A DNA stretch of 64,000 nucleotides from Poriferisodalis sp965231925 (GTDB taxonomy: Bacteria; Actinomycetota; Acidimicrobiia; Acidimicrobiales; Poriferisodalaceae). The notes under the pieces were generated by a model, which worked only from the letters and a program-made list of their open reading frames with translations, was not told the origin of the DNA and ran no database searches. Every line of letters begins with the position of its first letter. Within the stretch, counting starts at the first letter, position 1. The stretch is taken from positions 930,001 to 994,000 of the forward strand of contig OZ246894.1 of NCBI GenBank assembly GCA_965231925.1, given 5' to 3'. The translations under genes were made by a program, and so were the position numbers. Below are positions 34,133 to 42,517 of the stretch, in pieces.

Positions 34133-35287
34133 GTGCGGCACGGCGATCTCGTTGACCGATACGGCATCGACCACGGATCGGCCGAGACGCTTGCCGCCTA
34201 CGGGTTCGACCCGGACACGTTCGACGAGCTGCGCGAACGGCTGGTCAGCGGGTCCCGTTCGTCCAGCGAGAGCGTCGCCGCCAACTGGGTGCGCGGGAGG
34301 ATCGAGCCTCCGCAGCACGACGATCTGGTTCCGTTGCCCCCGCCGGGCTCAAGCGAACGCTCCCAACTCGCGCGCGCAGGTTGTGAGGCAATCGCCGGCG
34401 GGCAGGTAGGCGTCCTGCTCCTCGCAGGAGGCATGGCCACTCGGTTCGGAGGCGGCGTGAAAGCGCTGGCCGATGTGCTCACGGGACTGACCTTTGCGGA
34501 CGCCAAGATTGCTGATCTGCGGAAGCTGTCTGGCGAATTGGCTTGCGCTGTCCCGTTGTGGCTGATGACGAGCTTCCAATCGGATCTGCCGCTGCGGGAA
34601 TGGGCCGCGGCTGCGCCCGCCAGTGAGCTCGTGCCCGTTGACTTCGCTCCCCAGGGCGTGTTGATGCGCATGACTCCGCCTGGCGACGTGTTCCGGGACC
34701 GAGACGGTCAGGTGTCATTGCATGCCCCGGGGCATGGGGACGCCCCCTGGGCGATGCGCCGCAGCGGCTTGCTGGGCCGCTTCATGGACGCCGGCGGGCG
34801 CTGCGTCTTCGTTACGAACGTCGACAACGCTGCGGCCACATTGGACCCGGCCGTCATCGGCGCGCACCTCGCTGGGGAGCGACCGCTCACCTGCGAAGTC
34901 GTGCGGGGCAGTGCTTCGGGGGGTTCGCCGTGGCGTGTGGATGGGGGGCTGCAGATCGTCGAGTCGTTCCGCCTGCCGCCCGACGTCGATCCGCTGGCGC
35001 CCGGCGCCGTGAACACGAATTCGCTGGTCGCCGACGTGGAGGTGTTCTCGGCCGGTTGGCCGCTCACGTGGTTTGAGGTGCGCAAGCAGGTCGAGGGCAC
35101 CGAGGTGGTGCAGTTCGAGCGTCTCATCGGCGAGCTGTCGGCGTTCGTGGACACCACCATGCTGCTCGTCGAGCGCGACGGCCCCGACGGTCGATTCCAG
35201 CCGGTGAAAGACCCAGCGGAGCTCTCCGCACGCCGCCCCGAGATCGCCCGGATCCTCTCGGGCAGGGGCATCGTGACCCGCCGCTGA
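34133..35287 (+). CDS. UTP--sugar-1-phosphate uridylyltransferase (UDPGP family)
   Basis: A 384-residue protein of the eukaryote-like UDPGP family rather than the usual bacterial GalU. The nucleotide-binding loop is VLLLAGGMATRFGGGVKAL; further family blocks are WLMTSFQSD, FVTNVDNAAATLDP, EVVRGSASGG and NTNSLVADVEVF. It should make UDP-glucose or UDP-N-acetylhexosamine. Which sugar cannot be told. The start is GTG 34133 (RHGDLVDRYGIDHG), with no better upstream option. It precedes the moeA-moaA-moaC group on the same strand but is separated by a large inverted repeat. Confidence 0.8.
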   Translation: MRHGDLVDRYGIDHGSAETLAAYGFDPDTFDELRERLVSGSRSSSESVAANWVRGRIEPPQHDDLVPLPPPGSSERSQLARAGCEAIAGGQVGVLLLAGGMATRFGGGVKALADVLTGLTFADAKIADLRKLSGELACAVPLWLMTSFQSDLPLREWAAAAPASELVPVDFAPQGVLMRMTPPGDVFRDRDGQVSLHAPGHGDAPWAMRRSGLLGRFMDAGGRCVFVTNVDNAAATLDPAVIGAHLAGERPLTCEVVRGSASGGSPWRVDGGLQIVESFRLPPDVDPLAPGAVNTNSLVADVEVFSAGWPLTWFEVRKQVEGTEVVQFERLIGELSAFVDTTMLLVERDGPDGRFQPVKDPAELSARRPEIARILSGRGIVTRR

Positions 35288-35299
35288 GCTGCGCCCGCT

Positions 35300-35372
35300 G
35301 CGGGGGCGGCAGGCCCTTGTGCTCCCGCGATCCAGCTGGTCGCAACGTCGCAGAGTCTCCTGCCGCCCCCGC
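35300..35372. terminator. 14-bp perfect inverted repeat between UDPGP gene and moeA
   Basis: GCGGGGGCGGCAGG (35300-35313) and CCTGCCGCCCCCGC (35359-35372) are exact reverse complements around 45 bases. The most likely use is a terminator for the upstream gene or a structured leader of moeA. Confidence 0.5.
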
Positions 35373-35432
35373 TGCTTTGGCATCTGTGTCTGCTGGTGCA
35401 GGTCCTCAACCGTCGCCGCTACATTGCTCGCG

Positions 35433-36662
35433 GTGTTGGCGCTGGAGACAGCTCGTGAGTTCGTCTTGGACCGATGTGCAGCGCGCAAGCCCGAGCGTGT
35501 CGCAGTCGCCGATGCATTGGGCTTGGTGACCGCCAACGAGATCATCTGCTCTGAGGCCATCCCGCAGTTCGCGAACACGGCCATGGACGGATTCGCTGTT
35601 CGATCTGCCGACGTGGCCGACGCCCCATGCGACCTGCGGGTTGTCGAGACGATTGCGGCGGGGCATGCGCCGCAGGTGACGGTCGGACCGGGCGAGACCA
35701 GCCGCATCATGACAGGCGCGACCATTCCCCCGGGCGCCGACGCGGTGGTCATGGTGGAGCGGACCAGCATGGCGAAGCCGGCTGGCACAGCGGCGGGCGG
35801 GGCCGACGACGCAGAGATCGTGCGCGTGGAGGTGAGCGTTCCGCCGGGCAATCACATTCGGCCTGCGGGCGACGACCTTCAAGCCGGCGCCCACGTGTTC
35901 GGCGTCGGCACCGAGCTCACCGCTGGACATCTCGGGGTGCTGTGCAGCCTCGGGATGGCGGAGGTGGAGGTGTTCGGGCGACCGCGGGTCGGCGTGCTGT
36001 CCACGGGCGATGAGCTTGTCGACGATGGCAGCCCGCTGCGTCCCGGTCAGATCCGCGATTCGAACCGCCGGACGCTGCTGGCGCTGGCACATCGGGCCGA
36101 TGTCACCTGCGTCGATTTGGGTCTCGTCCGAGATGATCCCGATGCAATCGAGGCCGCGATCCTCACTGGCGTCGACACATGCGACGCCATCGTCACTTCC
36201 GGCGGCGTCAGCATGGGCGACTTCGACTACGTGAAGGCCGTGCTCGATCGCATCGGCGATATGCGCTGGATGCAAGTGGCGATCAAGCCGGCGAAGCCGC
36301 TGGCGTTCGGCACGGTGGGCGATGTGCCGGTGTTCGGCCTGCCGGGCAATCCCGTTTCCTCGATGGTGTCCTTCGAGCTCTTCGCCCGGCCGGGTCTGCG
36401 CTCGATGATGGGCCATCGGCATCCAGTCCGGCCGACGGTTGCCGCAACGGCTGCAGAAGACCTGCCGCGACGCCCCGACGGCAAGACGCACTTCATGCGG
36501 GTGCTCGCGACACGCGCCGGCGGCGACATCGAGGTTCGCTCTGCCGGGGGGCAGGGCTCGCACATGCTGTGGGCGATGGCGAAGGCCAACGCACTGGCGG
36601 TGGTGCCCGATGGCGACGGGGTGCCTGCCGGCGAACCGGTCGGCGTGCTCCTGCTGGACTGA
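35433..36662 (+). CDS. moeA: molybdopterin molybdenumtransferase MoeA
   Basis: A 409-residue MoeA, which inserts molybdate into adenylated molybdopterin. Motifs: NTAMDGFAV, RIMTGATIPPGADAVVMVE, STGDELV, the active-site TSGGVSMGDFDYVK, KPAKPLAFG and GLPGNPVS. GTG 35433 (VLALETAREFVLDRC) fits the family N-terminus. The longer open frame upstream encodes Cys/Arg-rich nonsense over the inverted repeat. It begins the molybdenum-cofactor cluster with moaA and moaC. Confidence 0.92.
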   Translation: MLALETAREFVLDRCAARKPERVAVADALGLVTANEIICSEAIPQFANTAMDGFAVRSADVADAPCDLRVVETIAAGHAPQVTVGPGETSRIMTGATIPPGADAVVMVERTSMAKPAGTAAGGADDAEIVRVEVSVPPGNHIRPAGDDLQAGAHVFGVGTELTAGHLGVLCSLGMAEVEVFGRPRVGVLSTGDELVDDGSPLRPGQIRDSNRRTLLALAHRADVTCVDLGLVRDDPDAIEAAILTGVDTCDAIVTSGGVSMGDFDYVKAVLDRIGDMRWMQVAIKPAKPLAFGTVGDVPVFGLPGNPVSSMVSFELFARPGLRSMMGHRHPVRPTVAATAAEDLPRRPDGKTHFMRVLATRAGGDIEVRSAGGQGSHMLWAMAKANALAVVPDGDGVPAGEPVGVLLLD

Positions 36663-36714
36663 ATATCTCACGTCGCCTCAGAGAGATCGATCAGTGGTCG
36701 GTACGCTCTGGCCA

Positions 36715-37743
36715 ATGAATGGTGCAGCAGGTGCCGTTGCCCCGGCCCGGGTGGAAGACCTCGTCGATCCCTTCGGCCGACAGGTCGGCGACTTGCGCAT
36801 CTCGGTCACTGATCGCTGCAACTTCCGCTGCCAGTACTGCATGCCCGCTGAAGGCATGACGTGGCTGCCGCGTTCGGAGATCCTGAGCTTCGAGGAGATT
36901 GAGCGCTTCGCCAAGGTGTGCGTGGAGCGATTCGGATTCGAGAGCATCCGGCTGACGGGCGGCGAGCCTCTGGTGCGAGCGCACCTGCCGCGCCTGGTGG
37001 AACGCCTGGCCGGTCTCGGCGTCGATGTTGCACTGACCACCAACGGGGCCACGCTGCGCCTGCACGCCAGGCCGCTGGCATCCGCTGGGCTGTCGCGCAT
37101 CAACATCAGCCTCGATTCGCTGCAGCGCGATCGGTTCTTGGAGCTGACCCGCCGCGACGAGCTGGACCGGGTTCTCGACGGCATCGACGCAGCGATCGAC
37201 GCCGGGCTCGCTCCGGTGAAGATCAACACGGTCATGATGCGCGGGATCAACGACGACGAAGTGGTGGATTTTGCACGCTATGGCCGCGAACGCGGCGTCG
37301 AGGTCCGGTTCATCGAGTTCATGCCGCTCGAAGCAGGCGACGTGTGGAACGCAGACGTGGTTGTGCCGGCCGACGAGATCCTGGCAGCCATCTCCGCTGA
37401 GTATCCGACTGAGGCCGTCGTACGTGCCAACGAACCTGCCGAGCGCTACCGGTACCTGGACGGGGGCGGTCACGTCGGCGTCATCGCCAGCGTCACCAAG
37501 CCGTTCTGCGGCAATTGCGACCGGGTGCGGCTCACCGCCGAGGGCCAGTTCCGCACGTGTCTGTTCGCGCTCGACGAGTTCGACATGCGATCGATCCTGC
37601 GCAGCGGCGCAACGAGTGCCGAACTCGATGATCGGCTGGCTACCGCCGTCCGCGATGCGGTGGGCACCAAGTGGGCCGGCCACTCGATCGGCCAAGTCAA
37701 CTTCATCAAGCCCAAACGAACAATGAGTCAGATCGGCGGCTGA
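36715..37743 (+). CDS. moaA: GTP 3',8-cyclase MoaA
   Basis: A 342-residue radical-SAM enzyme that makes 3',8-cyclo-GTP in the first step of molybdopterin synthesis. The N-terminal cluster CNFRCQYC (CxxxCxxC), LTGGEPLVR, TNGATL and ISLDSL are followed by the second cluster cysteines in FCGNCDRVRLTAEG and RTCLF. It ends in GG, the conserved catalytic tail. The start ATG at 36715 is about 50 bases after moeA. Confidence 0.95.
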   Translation: MNGAAGAVAPARVEDLVDPFGRQVGDLRISVTDRCNFRCQYCMPAEGMTWLPRSEILSFEEIERFAKVCVERFGFESIRLTGGEPLVRAHLPRLVERLAGLGVDVALTTNGATLRLHARPLASAGLSRINISLDSLQRDRFLELTRRDELDRVLDGIDAAIDAGLAPVKINTVMMRGINDDEVVDFARYGRERGVEVRFIEFMPLEAGDVWNADVVVPADEILAAISAEYPTEAVVRANEPAERYRYLDGGGHVGVIASVTKPFCGNCDRVRLTAEGQFRTCLFALDEFDMRSILRSGATSAELDDRLATAVRDAVGTKWAGHSIGQVNFIKPKRTMSQIGG

Positions 37744-37803
37744 TGGCCGCCGATCCATCAGACACAGAGGCGGCTGATGGCCGCCGATCCGTCAGACACA
37801 GAG
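37736..37803 (+). repeat. 2 x 34-bp tandem repeat spanning the moaA stop codon
   Basis: Units 37736-37769 and 37770-37803 differ at a single base. The first includes the last moaA codons and TGA. The duplication fills the gap to moaC and leaves a 22-codon ORF (ATG 37743, starting MAADPSDTEAADGRR) ending at TGA 37811, 3 bases before moaC. Confidence 0.8.
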
Positions 37804-37814
37804 TTGGCTGAAGC

Positions 37815-38297
37815 ATGACCGAGTCACCGTTCACCCACTTGGATCCGCTCGGCCGGGCGCGCATGGTCGACGTCACTCCGAAAGAAGCGTCGCACCGGCG
37901 GGCGATCGCTCGCTGCCGGGTGCACATGGCGACCGAGACAGCGTCGCTCGTAGCTCGCGGTGCGATCGCCAAGGGGGACGTCATCGCAGTCGCTCGCGTG
38001 GCGGGCATCCAGGCTGCCAAGCGCACCCCCGATCTCATCCCGCTCTGCCACCCCCTGCTGGTCGGTGCCGTCTATGTGAACTTCGAGATCGCCGACACGT
38101 GGATCGAGATCGAGGCCCAAGTGGAGACGGTGGATCGCACCGGTGTCGAGATGGAGGCGATGACGGCCTGTTCGGTCGCTGCGCTCACCATTTACGACAT
38201 GTGCAAGTCGGCCGACCGTTCCATGGTCATCGGCGACCTCGCCCTGTGGGAGAAGACGGGCGGCAAGTCGGGCACGTACCGCCGCGACGACGCCTGA
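37815..38297 (+). CDS. moaC: cyclic pyranopterin monophosphate synthase MoaC
   Basis: A 160-residue MoaC that converts cyclo-GTP to cyclic pyranopterin monophosphate, the step after MoaA. Family motifs: MVDVTPKEASHRRAIA, AGIQAAKRTPDLIPLCHPLL, VETVDRTGVEMEAMTA and the catalytic MCKSADRSM. Complete and of normal length. Placed 71 bases after moaA in the same operon. Confidence 0.95.
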   Translation: MTESPFTHLDPLGRARMVDVTPKEASHRRAIARCRVHMATETASLVARGAIAKGDVIAVARVAGIQAAKRTPDLIPLCHPLLVGAVYVNFEIADTWIEIEAQVETVDRTGVEMEAMTACSVAALTIYDMCKSADRSMVIGDLALWEKTGGKSGTYRRDDA

Positions 38298-38518
38298 TGG
38301 ACGGAGCGGGGCCTCGCCCAGCGCTGCCAGCCCCAGTTGGCCGAGCTCATGCAATTGTGCTCACGCGCCGCTGAGGCCCGGGCCCCAGCTCTCAAGCGAC
38401 TGGCGGGCGCATCGGCGGGTCAGTACTCTTCTACTCAATCCCACATCGGTAATGCGCCGTGTGCGCACTGCGAGATGGCACCCTGTGTGGGCAGGCCCGC
38501 CGATGAGGCAGGTGATGC

Positions 38519-39025
38519 GTGACACAACTGGTCTTGGTGCTGCTGGCCATCATCTGGCTCGTGGTTTTGGCCCCCGACGTCGCGCGCCTGATCCGGCCGG
38601 GCCGAAGAGCGACATCATCGGTCGACCGGTTCCGCCAGCAGCTCGATTCGCTCGGCCGCTCGGCGCCCGCCGCTGTGCAGATCTCCCAAGAGCAGCAGCG
38701 GAGACGCTCAGGCGGTCCGCAGTCACGATGGACGCGCCCCTCCACGTCGATGCCGACCACCCCGCAGCAAGCGGCTGTTCGTCGGCGTGACATCGGGACG
38801 CTGCTGGTGCTGTGCACCCTGGTGACGCTGGCGGGCGCACTCACTTCAGGATCGATCTGGGCGCTCGCCGCCGCTGTCGTGCTGGTCGTCATGTCGTCGG
38901 CGTTCGCCATCGGTGTCGTGCGCCGACACCGCACGGCGCCTACCGCCGAGGTGCACTACCTGCCGCTACGAGATGCCGACACTGCTTCGATGGTCAAGAT
39001 GATTCGCCGCACGGCAAACGAGTAG
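38519..39025 (+). CDS. hypothetical membrane protein
   Basis: A 168-residue protein from GTG 38519, with a purine-rich site upstream. One hydrophobic segment is at the N-terminus (LVLVLLAIIWLVVLAPDVA) and two more at about residues 97-135 (GTLLVLCTLVTLAG, ALAAAVVLVVMSSAFAIGVV). The loop between them is polar and Gln/Ser/Arg-rich. No family is recognised. The first 220 bases after moaC hold nothing else. Confidence 0.6.
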   Translation: MTQLVLVLLAIIWLVVLAPDVARLIRPGRRATSSVDRFRQQLDSLGRSAPAAVQISQEQQRRRSGGPQSRWTRPSTSMPTTPQQAAVRRRDIGTLLVLCTLVTLAGALTSGSIWALAAAVVLVVMSSAFAIGVVRRHRTAPTAEVHYLPLRDADTASMVKMIRRTANE

Positions 39026-39040
39026 ACACCGCCGCGCAGG

Positions 39041-39046
39041 TATATT
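39041..39046 (+). promoter_or_regulatory. -10 element (TATATT) of tRNA-Ala
   Basis: TATATT in a GC-rich setting, 17 bases before the mature tRNA 5' end. No clear -35 was seen. Confidence 0.4.
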
Positions 39047-39063
39047 CGACCGCTGCCCGCTTC

Positions 39064-39136
39064 GGGGGTGTAGCTCAGTTGGTAGAGCGCTTCGGTCGCA
39101 TCGAAGAGGCCAGGGGTTCGATTCCCCTCACCTCCA
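39064..39136 (+). tRNA. tRNA-Ala (anticodon CGC)
   Basis: A 73-base cloverleaf. The acceptor GGGGGTG/CACCTCC contains the G3:U70 wobble that defines alanine tRNAs. D stem GCTC/GAGC, anticodon stem CTTCG/CGAAG with loop GTCGCAT, a 5-base variable loop, T arm AGGGG-TTCGATT-CCCCT and discriminator A. CCA is not encoded. No integrase or att-like repeat is visible beside it. Confidence 0.95.
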
Positions 39137-39264
39137 CTTGACAGGGAGCCCGCTGAGACGCAGGCGGCGCCGACTCCCGCGCCGTGCCCGAGTTGGCGAC
39201 CTGGTCCCGTAACCCGCTGGTGGCTGCGAGTCGCGGCGTACATGTGGCTGCTCACCACCGATCG

Positions 39265-40368
39265 CTACCCGCCGTTCTCGCTGCGATAGGCCTGCGAGGC
39301 GCGGGCGCGGTCATTGAAGACCTCGCCGTCTGCGAGCCACTCCCCGATGCCGATGCGTCCTGCATCGGTGAGCCAGGCCATTGCTTCATTGAGCTTGTCG
39401 AGCAGCTCTGTGTCGTCCACGCCGACGGCAAAGCCGCCAAATTCCACCCGGTCGTCCAGTGCAGTCACGGCAAACTGCCCGCCTGAGTCGAGAGCGGCTC
39501 GTGTGTTGCCGATGGTTCCTCTGGCGACGGCGTCGACTCGGCCGTCGCGCAGCGCTTCGAGCAAGGCCGCCTCGCCGGAGTCGTCGCCGAAGTAGACGAC
39601 GGTGGGTTGCGTCGGATCCGCAGGTATCAGGCGGGTGCGGTGCTGCAGCTCGGGCGATGCCTCGGCGGCACTGATGCTCAAGGTGTCATCCGATTCGACG
39701 ATCACCACGCCTGTCGGGGTGTGCACGCGTGTGCCTGCGGCCAGCAGACCTTGAGCGTCGGCCGTGCCGAGCAGTTGCAGCAGCCTGGCTTCGCCGGTCG
39801 TCGCGGCCAGCACTCCCACCGCATGGGTGTTCCCCAAGGCGTCGTGATTCGGGAGGCGATCGGCGTCCTCGGCGCGAACGAGCAGTGATTGGCGGAACTC
39901 GACATGTGGTTGCGTGAACGTGACCACGGCGTCGCCGCTGGCGTCGAGCCTGCGGGAATCCAAGATGGTGATGCCGCCGCCGACCATGTCGAAGTCGTCG
40001 CGTGCCGGCAGGAGCCAGATTCGGGGCCACTCTGCGATCGGCGTGCGGTCGAATCTCAGGCCGAGGCCGTCCATCAGTTCCATAGCGGAGAGCAGATCGG
40101 CTTCGTAGCCGACATGCTCGCGAAATCTCCCTGCACCGGGGTCGGGGTCAGCCGCGGCGCTGATCGGTTCAAAGAACGCATAGAAGCCGACACGCACGGT
40201 GCGCTCGGAGGCATCGGTGCCGGTGCCGGTGCAGCCAACAGCGACGCCGAGCAGCGCCAGTATCAGCCACGTCACGATGCGAGCAGCGCGCGAGCTGGGG
40301 TGGGACGGCACCGCAGCAGCTCCCCGCAACAGCCACGTCACGATGCGAACAGAGCGAGAGCTGGTCAT
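39265..40368 (-). CDS. ABC transporter family 3 solute-binding lipoprotein
   Basis: A 367-residue periplasmic-binding-type protein. The signal region WLILALLGVAVGC ends in a lipobox-like Cys. The mature part has VRVGFYAFFEPIS, VGYEADLLSAMELMDGLG, FDMVGGGITILDSR, VGVLAATTGEARLL and the hinge pattern of SBP family 3 (amino acids or similar small ligands). The N-terminus is odd: RIVTWLL and RIVTWLI occur 26 residues apart because about 40 bases are duplicated. No permease or ATPase gene is adjacent. Confidence 0.78.
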   Translation of the reverse strand: MTSSRSVRIVTWLLRGAAAVPSHPSSRAARIVTWLILALLGVAVGCTGTGTDASERTVRVGFYAFFEPISAAADPDPGAGRFREHVGYEADLLSAMELMDGLGLRFDRTPIAEWPRIWLLPARDDFDMVGGGITILDSRRLDASGDAVVTFTQPHVEFRQSLLVRAEDADRLPNHDALGNTHAVGVLAATTGEARLLQLLGTADAQGLLAAGTRVHTPTGVVIVESDDTLSISAAEASPELQHRTRLIPADPTQPTVVYFGDDSGEAALLEALRDGRVDAVARGTIGNTRAALDSGGQFAVTALDDRVEFGGFAVGVDDTELLDKLNEAMAWLTDAGRIGIGEWLADGEVFNDRARASQAYRSENGG

Positions 40369-40499
40369 CGGAACATTCAAGTGAGTTGCACGCAGAATCG
40401 AAATGTTCGGGCTGCGGCGCGCCTGCACCACGCGCGAGCGCTGACTGCGGATTTGTGCTGCAAATGCGGCATCTCTCGGCCCAGATAGGGTGCGGAGCG

Positions 40500-41387
40500 A
40501 TGATCGGCGGCGTGCACCGGCTGGGTGAACGGAGGCCCGCTTCGCTACCCCGGACTCGGGGATCAGATGGCGAACGAAGCAACCAAGATGGCGGTGACCA
40601 GCGCCAAAGCGGTCTCCTCGCCTCCACAACCCGGCGCGCCGCTGCCCTGTTGGCGGCTCTGGCTCTGGTGCTTGCGGCATGCGGCGGCGGCGGCGGTGAC
40701 ACCGGTTTCGATGACATGGGCGCTCCCCGCGACTGGTCGCCCGATTCGCAGTACGAAGGCTTGGCCGTGCCCCTAGAGGACCTGCGGCAGGTGCCCGACA
40801 TGGTGCTCACTGACACCGACGGCAACGACTTCCACCTGGCAGCTGACACCGGGGGGCAGGTTCGCCTCGTCTATCAGATGTTCACCAACTGCCCCGATAT
40901 CTGCGGCGTGCAGCTGGCTCAGCTTGCGAGCGTGCTCAATCGCCCAGGTGCGCCCACGAACGTAGCGGTGCTGGCGGTGACCGTTGATCCCGAACGTGAC
41001 TCGCCCGACGTACTGCGGGCCTATCTCGACCAATTCAGCGACGACTTTGTCGGGCTCATTCCCGACAGCGACCAGCAGTTGACCGACCTGCAGAATGCGC
41101 TCGGAGCTCTGGCGTCCATCAGGATCTCCGACCCCGCCACCACCACGACCCATCAGATGCCTTCGGGGGACGGCGACATGGGCGACATGGGCGACACAGA
41201 CATGGCGGCCATGGATCACGGCGAGGTTGACTACGACATCGCTCACGACGCCCGCGTGTTCGCCTATGCCCCGAACGGCTACGGCTACGCGCAGTACCCG
41301 CATCCCACCCGGCAGACCCAGTTCGACAACGACCTGCCGATCTTGGCCCGCATCGAGCCGAACTCCCCAGCCGGCGCAGGCGTGTAG
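40500..41387 (+). CDS. SCO1/SenC-family copper chaperone lipoprotein
   Basis: A 295-residue frame with a lipoprotein signal (AALLAALALVLAACGGGGG) and a thioredoxin-fold SCO domain. Copper ligands are the cysteines of TNCPDICGVQL and the histidine of DYDIAHDARVF. SCO delivers copper to the CuA centre of cytochrome c oxidase subunit II. An acidic, Met/His-rich insert (GDMGDMGDTDMAAMDHG, about residues 222-242) may bind copper. The start is uncertain; ATG 40500 leaves a long pre-signal stretch. ctaG follows 2 bases later. Confidence 0.82.
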   Translation: MIGGVHRLGERRPASLPRTRGSDGERSNQDGGDQRQSGLLASTTRRAAALLAALALVLAACGGGGGDTGFDDMGAPRDWSPDSQYEGLAVPLEDLRQVPDMVLTDTDGNDFHLAADTGGQVRLVYQMFTNCPDICGVQLAQLASVLNRPGAPTNVAVLAVTVDPERDSPDVLRAYLDQFSDDFVGLIPDSDQQLTDLQNALGALASIRISDPATTTTHQMPSGDGDMGDMGDTDMAAMDHGEVDYDIAHDARVFAYAPNGYGYAQYPHPTRQTQFDNDLPILARIEPNSPAGAGV

Positions 41388-41389
41388 CG

Positions 41390-42292
41390 ATGCGATTCTG
41401 GTGCTCGGCGCTCGAAGAGCCGTGGAGCTGGGCGTGGCGCGCCTATCCGGGCGTCTGGGCCGCAACAGCGGCCATCGCAGCCCCGTACCTGGTGGCCCGG
41501 CGCCGCGCTCGCAAGATGCGCCCCCGGCCGCTGGAACCTGCAGATGCCGCAATCGAGCGCCGGCAGATGTGGCTGTTCCTGACCGGAGTGCTGGCATTCT
41601 GGGTCGCGTCGGATTGGCCGCTCGGCGTCCTCGGTGCCGGCTACCTGGCCTCGGCCCACATGGCGCAGTTCATGCTGTACACGCTGGTGGCCGCACCGCT
41701 GCTGGTCCTCGGCACGCCCGAGCCGATGGCTCGCAGGATCCTGGCGAAGCTGCGCCTCTACCGCGTGATGACCCGCCTCACCCAGCCGGTGTTCGCCGGG
41801 TTGGTATTCAACGGCTGTCTCGTTGCGACGCACTCGCCATGGACGGTGGACACGCTGCGGGCCAACCAGTTCGGGTCGTTCGTGATGGACGCGATCTGGC
41901 TCGTCTCGGGTGTGCTCGTGTGGCTGCCCATCTGCTCGCCGCTCATCGAGCACCGGCTGCGCGCATACCCCGGCAAGATGGTGTACCTGTTCTTGGCGCT
42001 GGGCGTCGTGCCCGCGGTGCCGGCAGGGTTCCTGACCTTTGCCAGCTTCCCTCTCTACGCCACCTATGAGCTGGCACCCCGGTTCTACGGTCTCGATGCG
42101 GCCACAGACCAGCAGACGGCCGGGCTCATCATGAAGCTGGGCGGCATCCCCATTGTGTGGGGAACCATCGTCGCCATGATGATGCGGTGGGCCGACGAGT
42201 CCCGCGAATCCGTCCCGAAATTGCCGCCGGCGGGGGGCGAGCATCGGGAGGCGTCAGCTCGATCCGTCGATGCGGACACCGCAACGCAGTGA
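41390..42292 (+). CDS. cytochrome c oxidase assembly factor CtaG (caa3-type)
   Basis: A 300-residue membrane protein with about seven hydrophobic segments and the caa3_CtaG pattern (ASAHMAQFMLYTLVAAPLLVLGTP, VFNGCLVATHSPW, AGLIMKLGGIPIVWG). It helps insert copper into oxidase subunit I or II. It is coupled to the SCO gene 2 bases upstream, making a copper-delivery unit. The oxidase genes themselves are not in the window. Confidence 0.85.
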   Translation: MRFWCSALEEPWSWAWRAYPGVWAATAAIAAPYLVARRRARKMRPRPLEPADAAIERRQMWLFLTGVLAFWVASDWPLGVLGAGYLASAHMAQFMLYTLVAAPLLVLGTPEPMARRILAKLRLYRVMTRLTQPVFAGLVFNGCLVATHSPWTVDTLRANQFGSFVMDAIWLVSGVLVWLPICSPLIEHRLRAYPGKMVYLFLALGVVPAVPAGFLTFASFPLYATYELAPRFYGLDAATDQQTAGLIMKLGGIPIVWGTIVAMMMRWADESRESVPKLPPAGGEHREASARSVDADTATQ

Positions 42293-42304
42293 GCAGCGGC
42301 GCAG

Positions 42305-42517
42305 TCAGTCGACGATGACCAGCGCCCAGTAGACCACCACGCCAAACAGCGCCCCGGCGGCGGCAAGCGCGCGCAACGACAGCCACAGTTCATCACCGTG
42401 TCGCAACGGGCGGCGGGGCGGGCGCCCGAACATCAGCGACTTTGAGCTGGCGCCGTGGTGCGGCTGGCGCTCATGAGGCGGGCGACTGGGCCGCTTGAGC
42501 GATGAGAGCGCCCTCAT
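42305..42517 (-). CDS. small single-TM membrane protein
   Basis: A frame of up to 70 codons. Starting at ATG 42433 it gives 42 residues with one transmembrane helix (LRALAAAGALFGVVVYWALVIV). The longer version from 42517 overlaps the pepN 3' end by 47 bases. No family. The single TM helix and position directly after pepN on the same strand are the support. Confidence 0.4.
   Translation of the reverse strand: MRALSSLKRPSRPPHERQPHHGASSKSLMFGRPPRRPLRHGDELWLSLRALAAAGALFGVVVYWALVIVD

Noticed and set aside
35288..35432. Moco riboswitch upstream of moeA
   Set aside because: A large inverted repeat is present, but I cannot match it to the known Moco RNA core by eye, so it is listed only as a hairpin.
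39064..39264. tRNA-Ala as an integration site for a mobile element
   Set aside because: No repeat of the tRNA 3' end and no integrase gene within the window. The accessory island lies 22 kb away.
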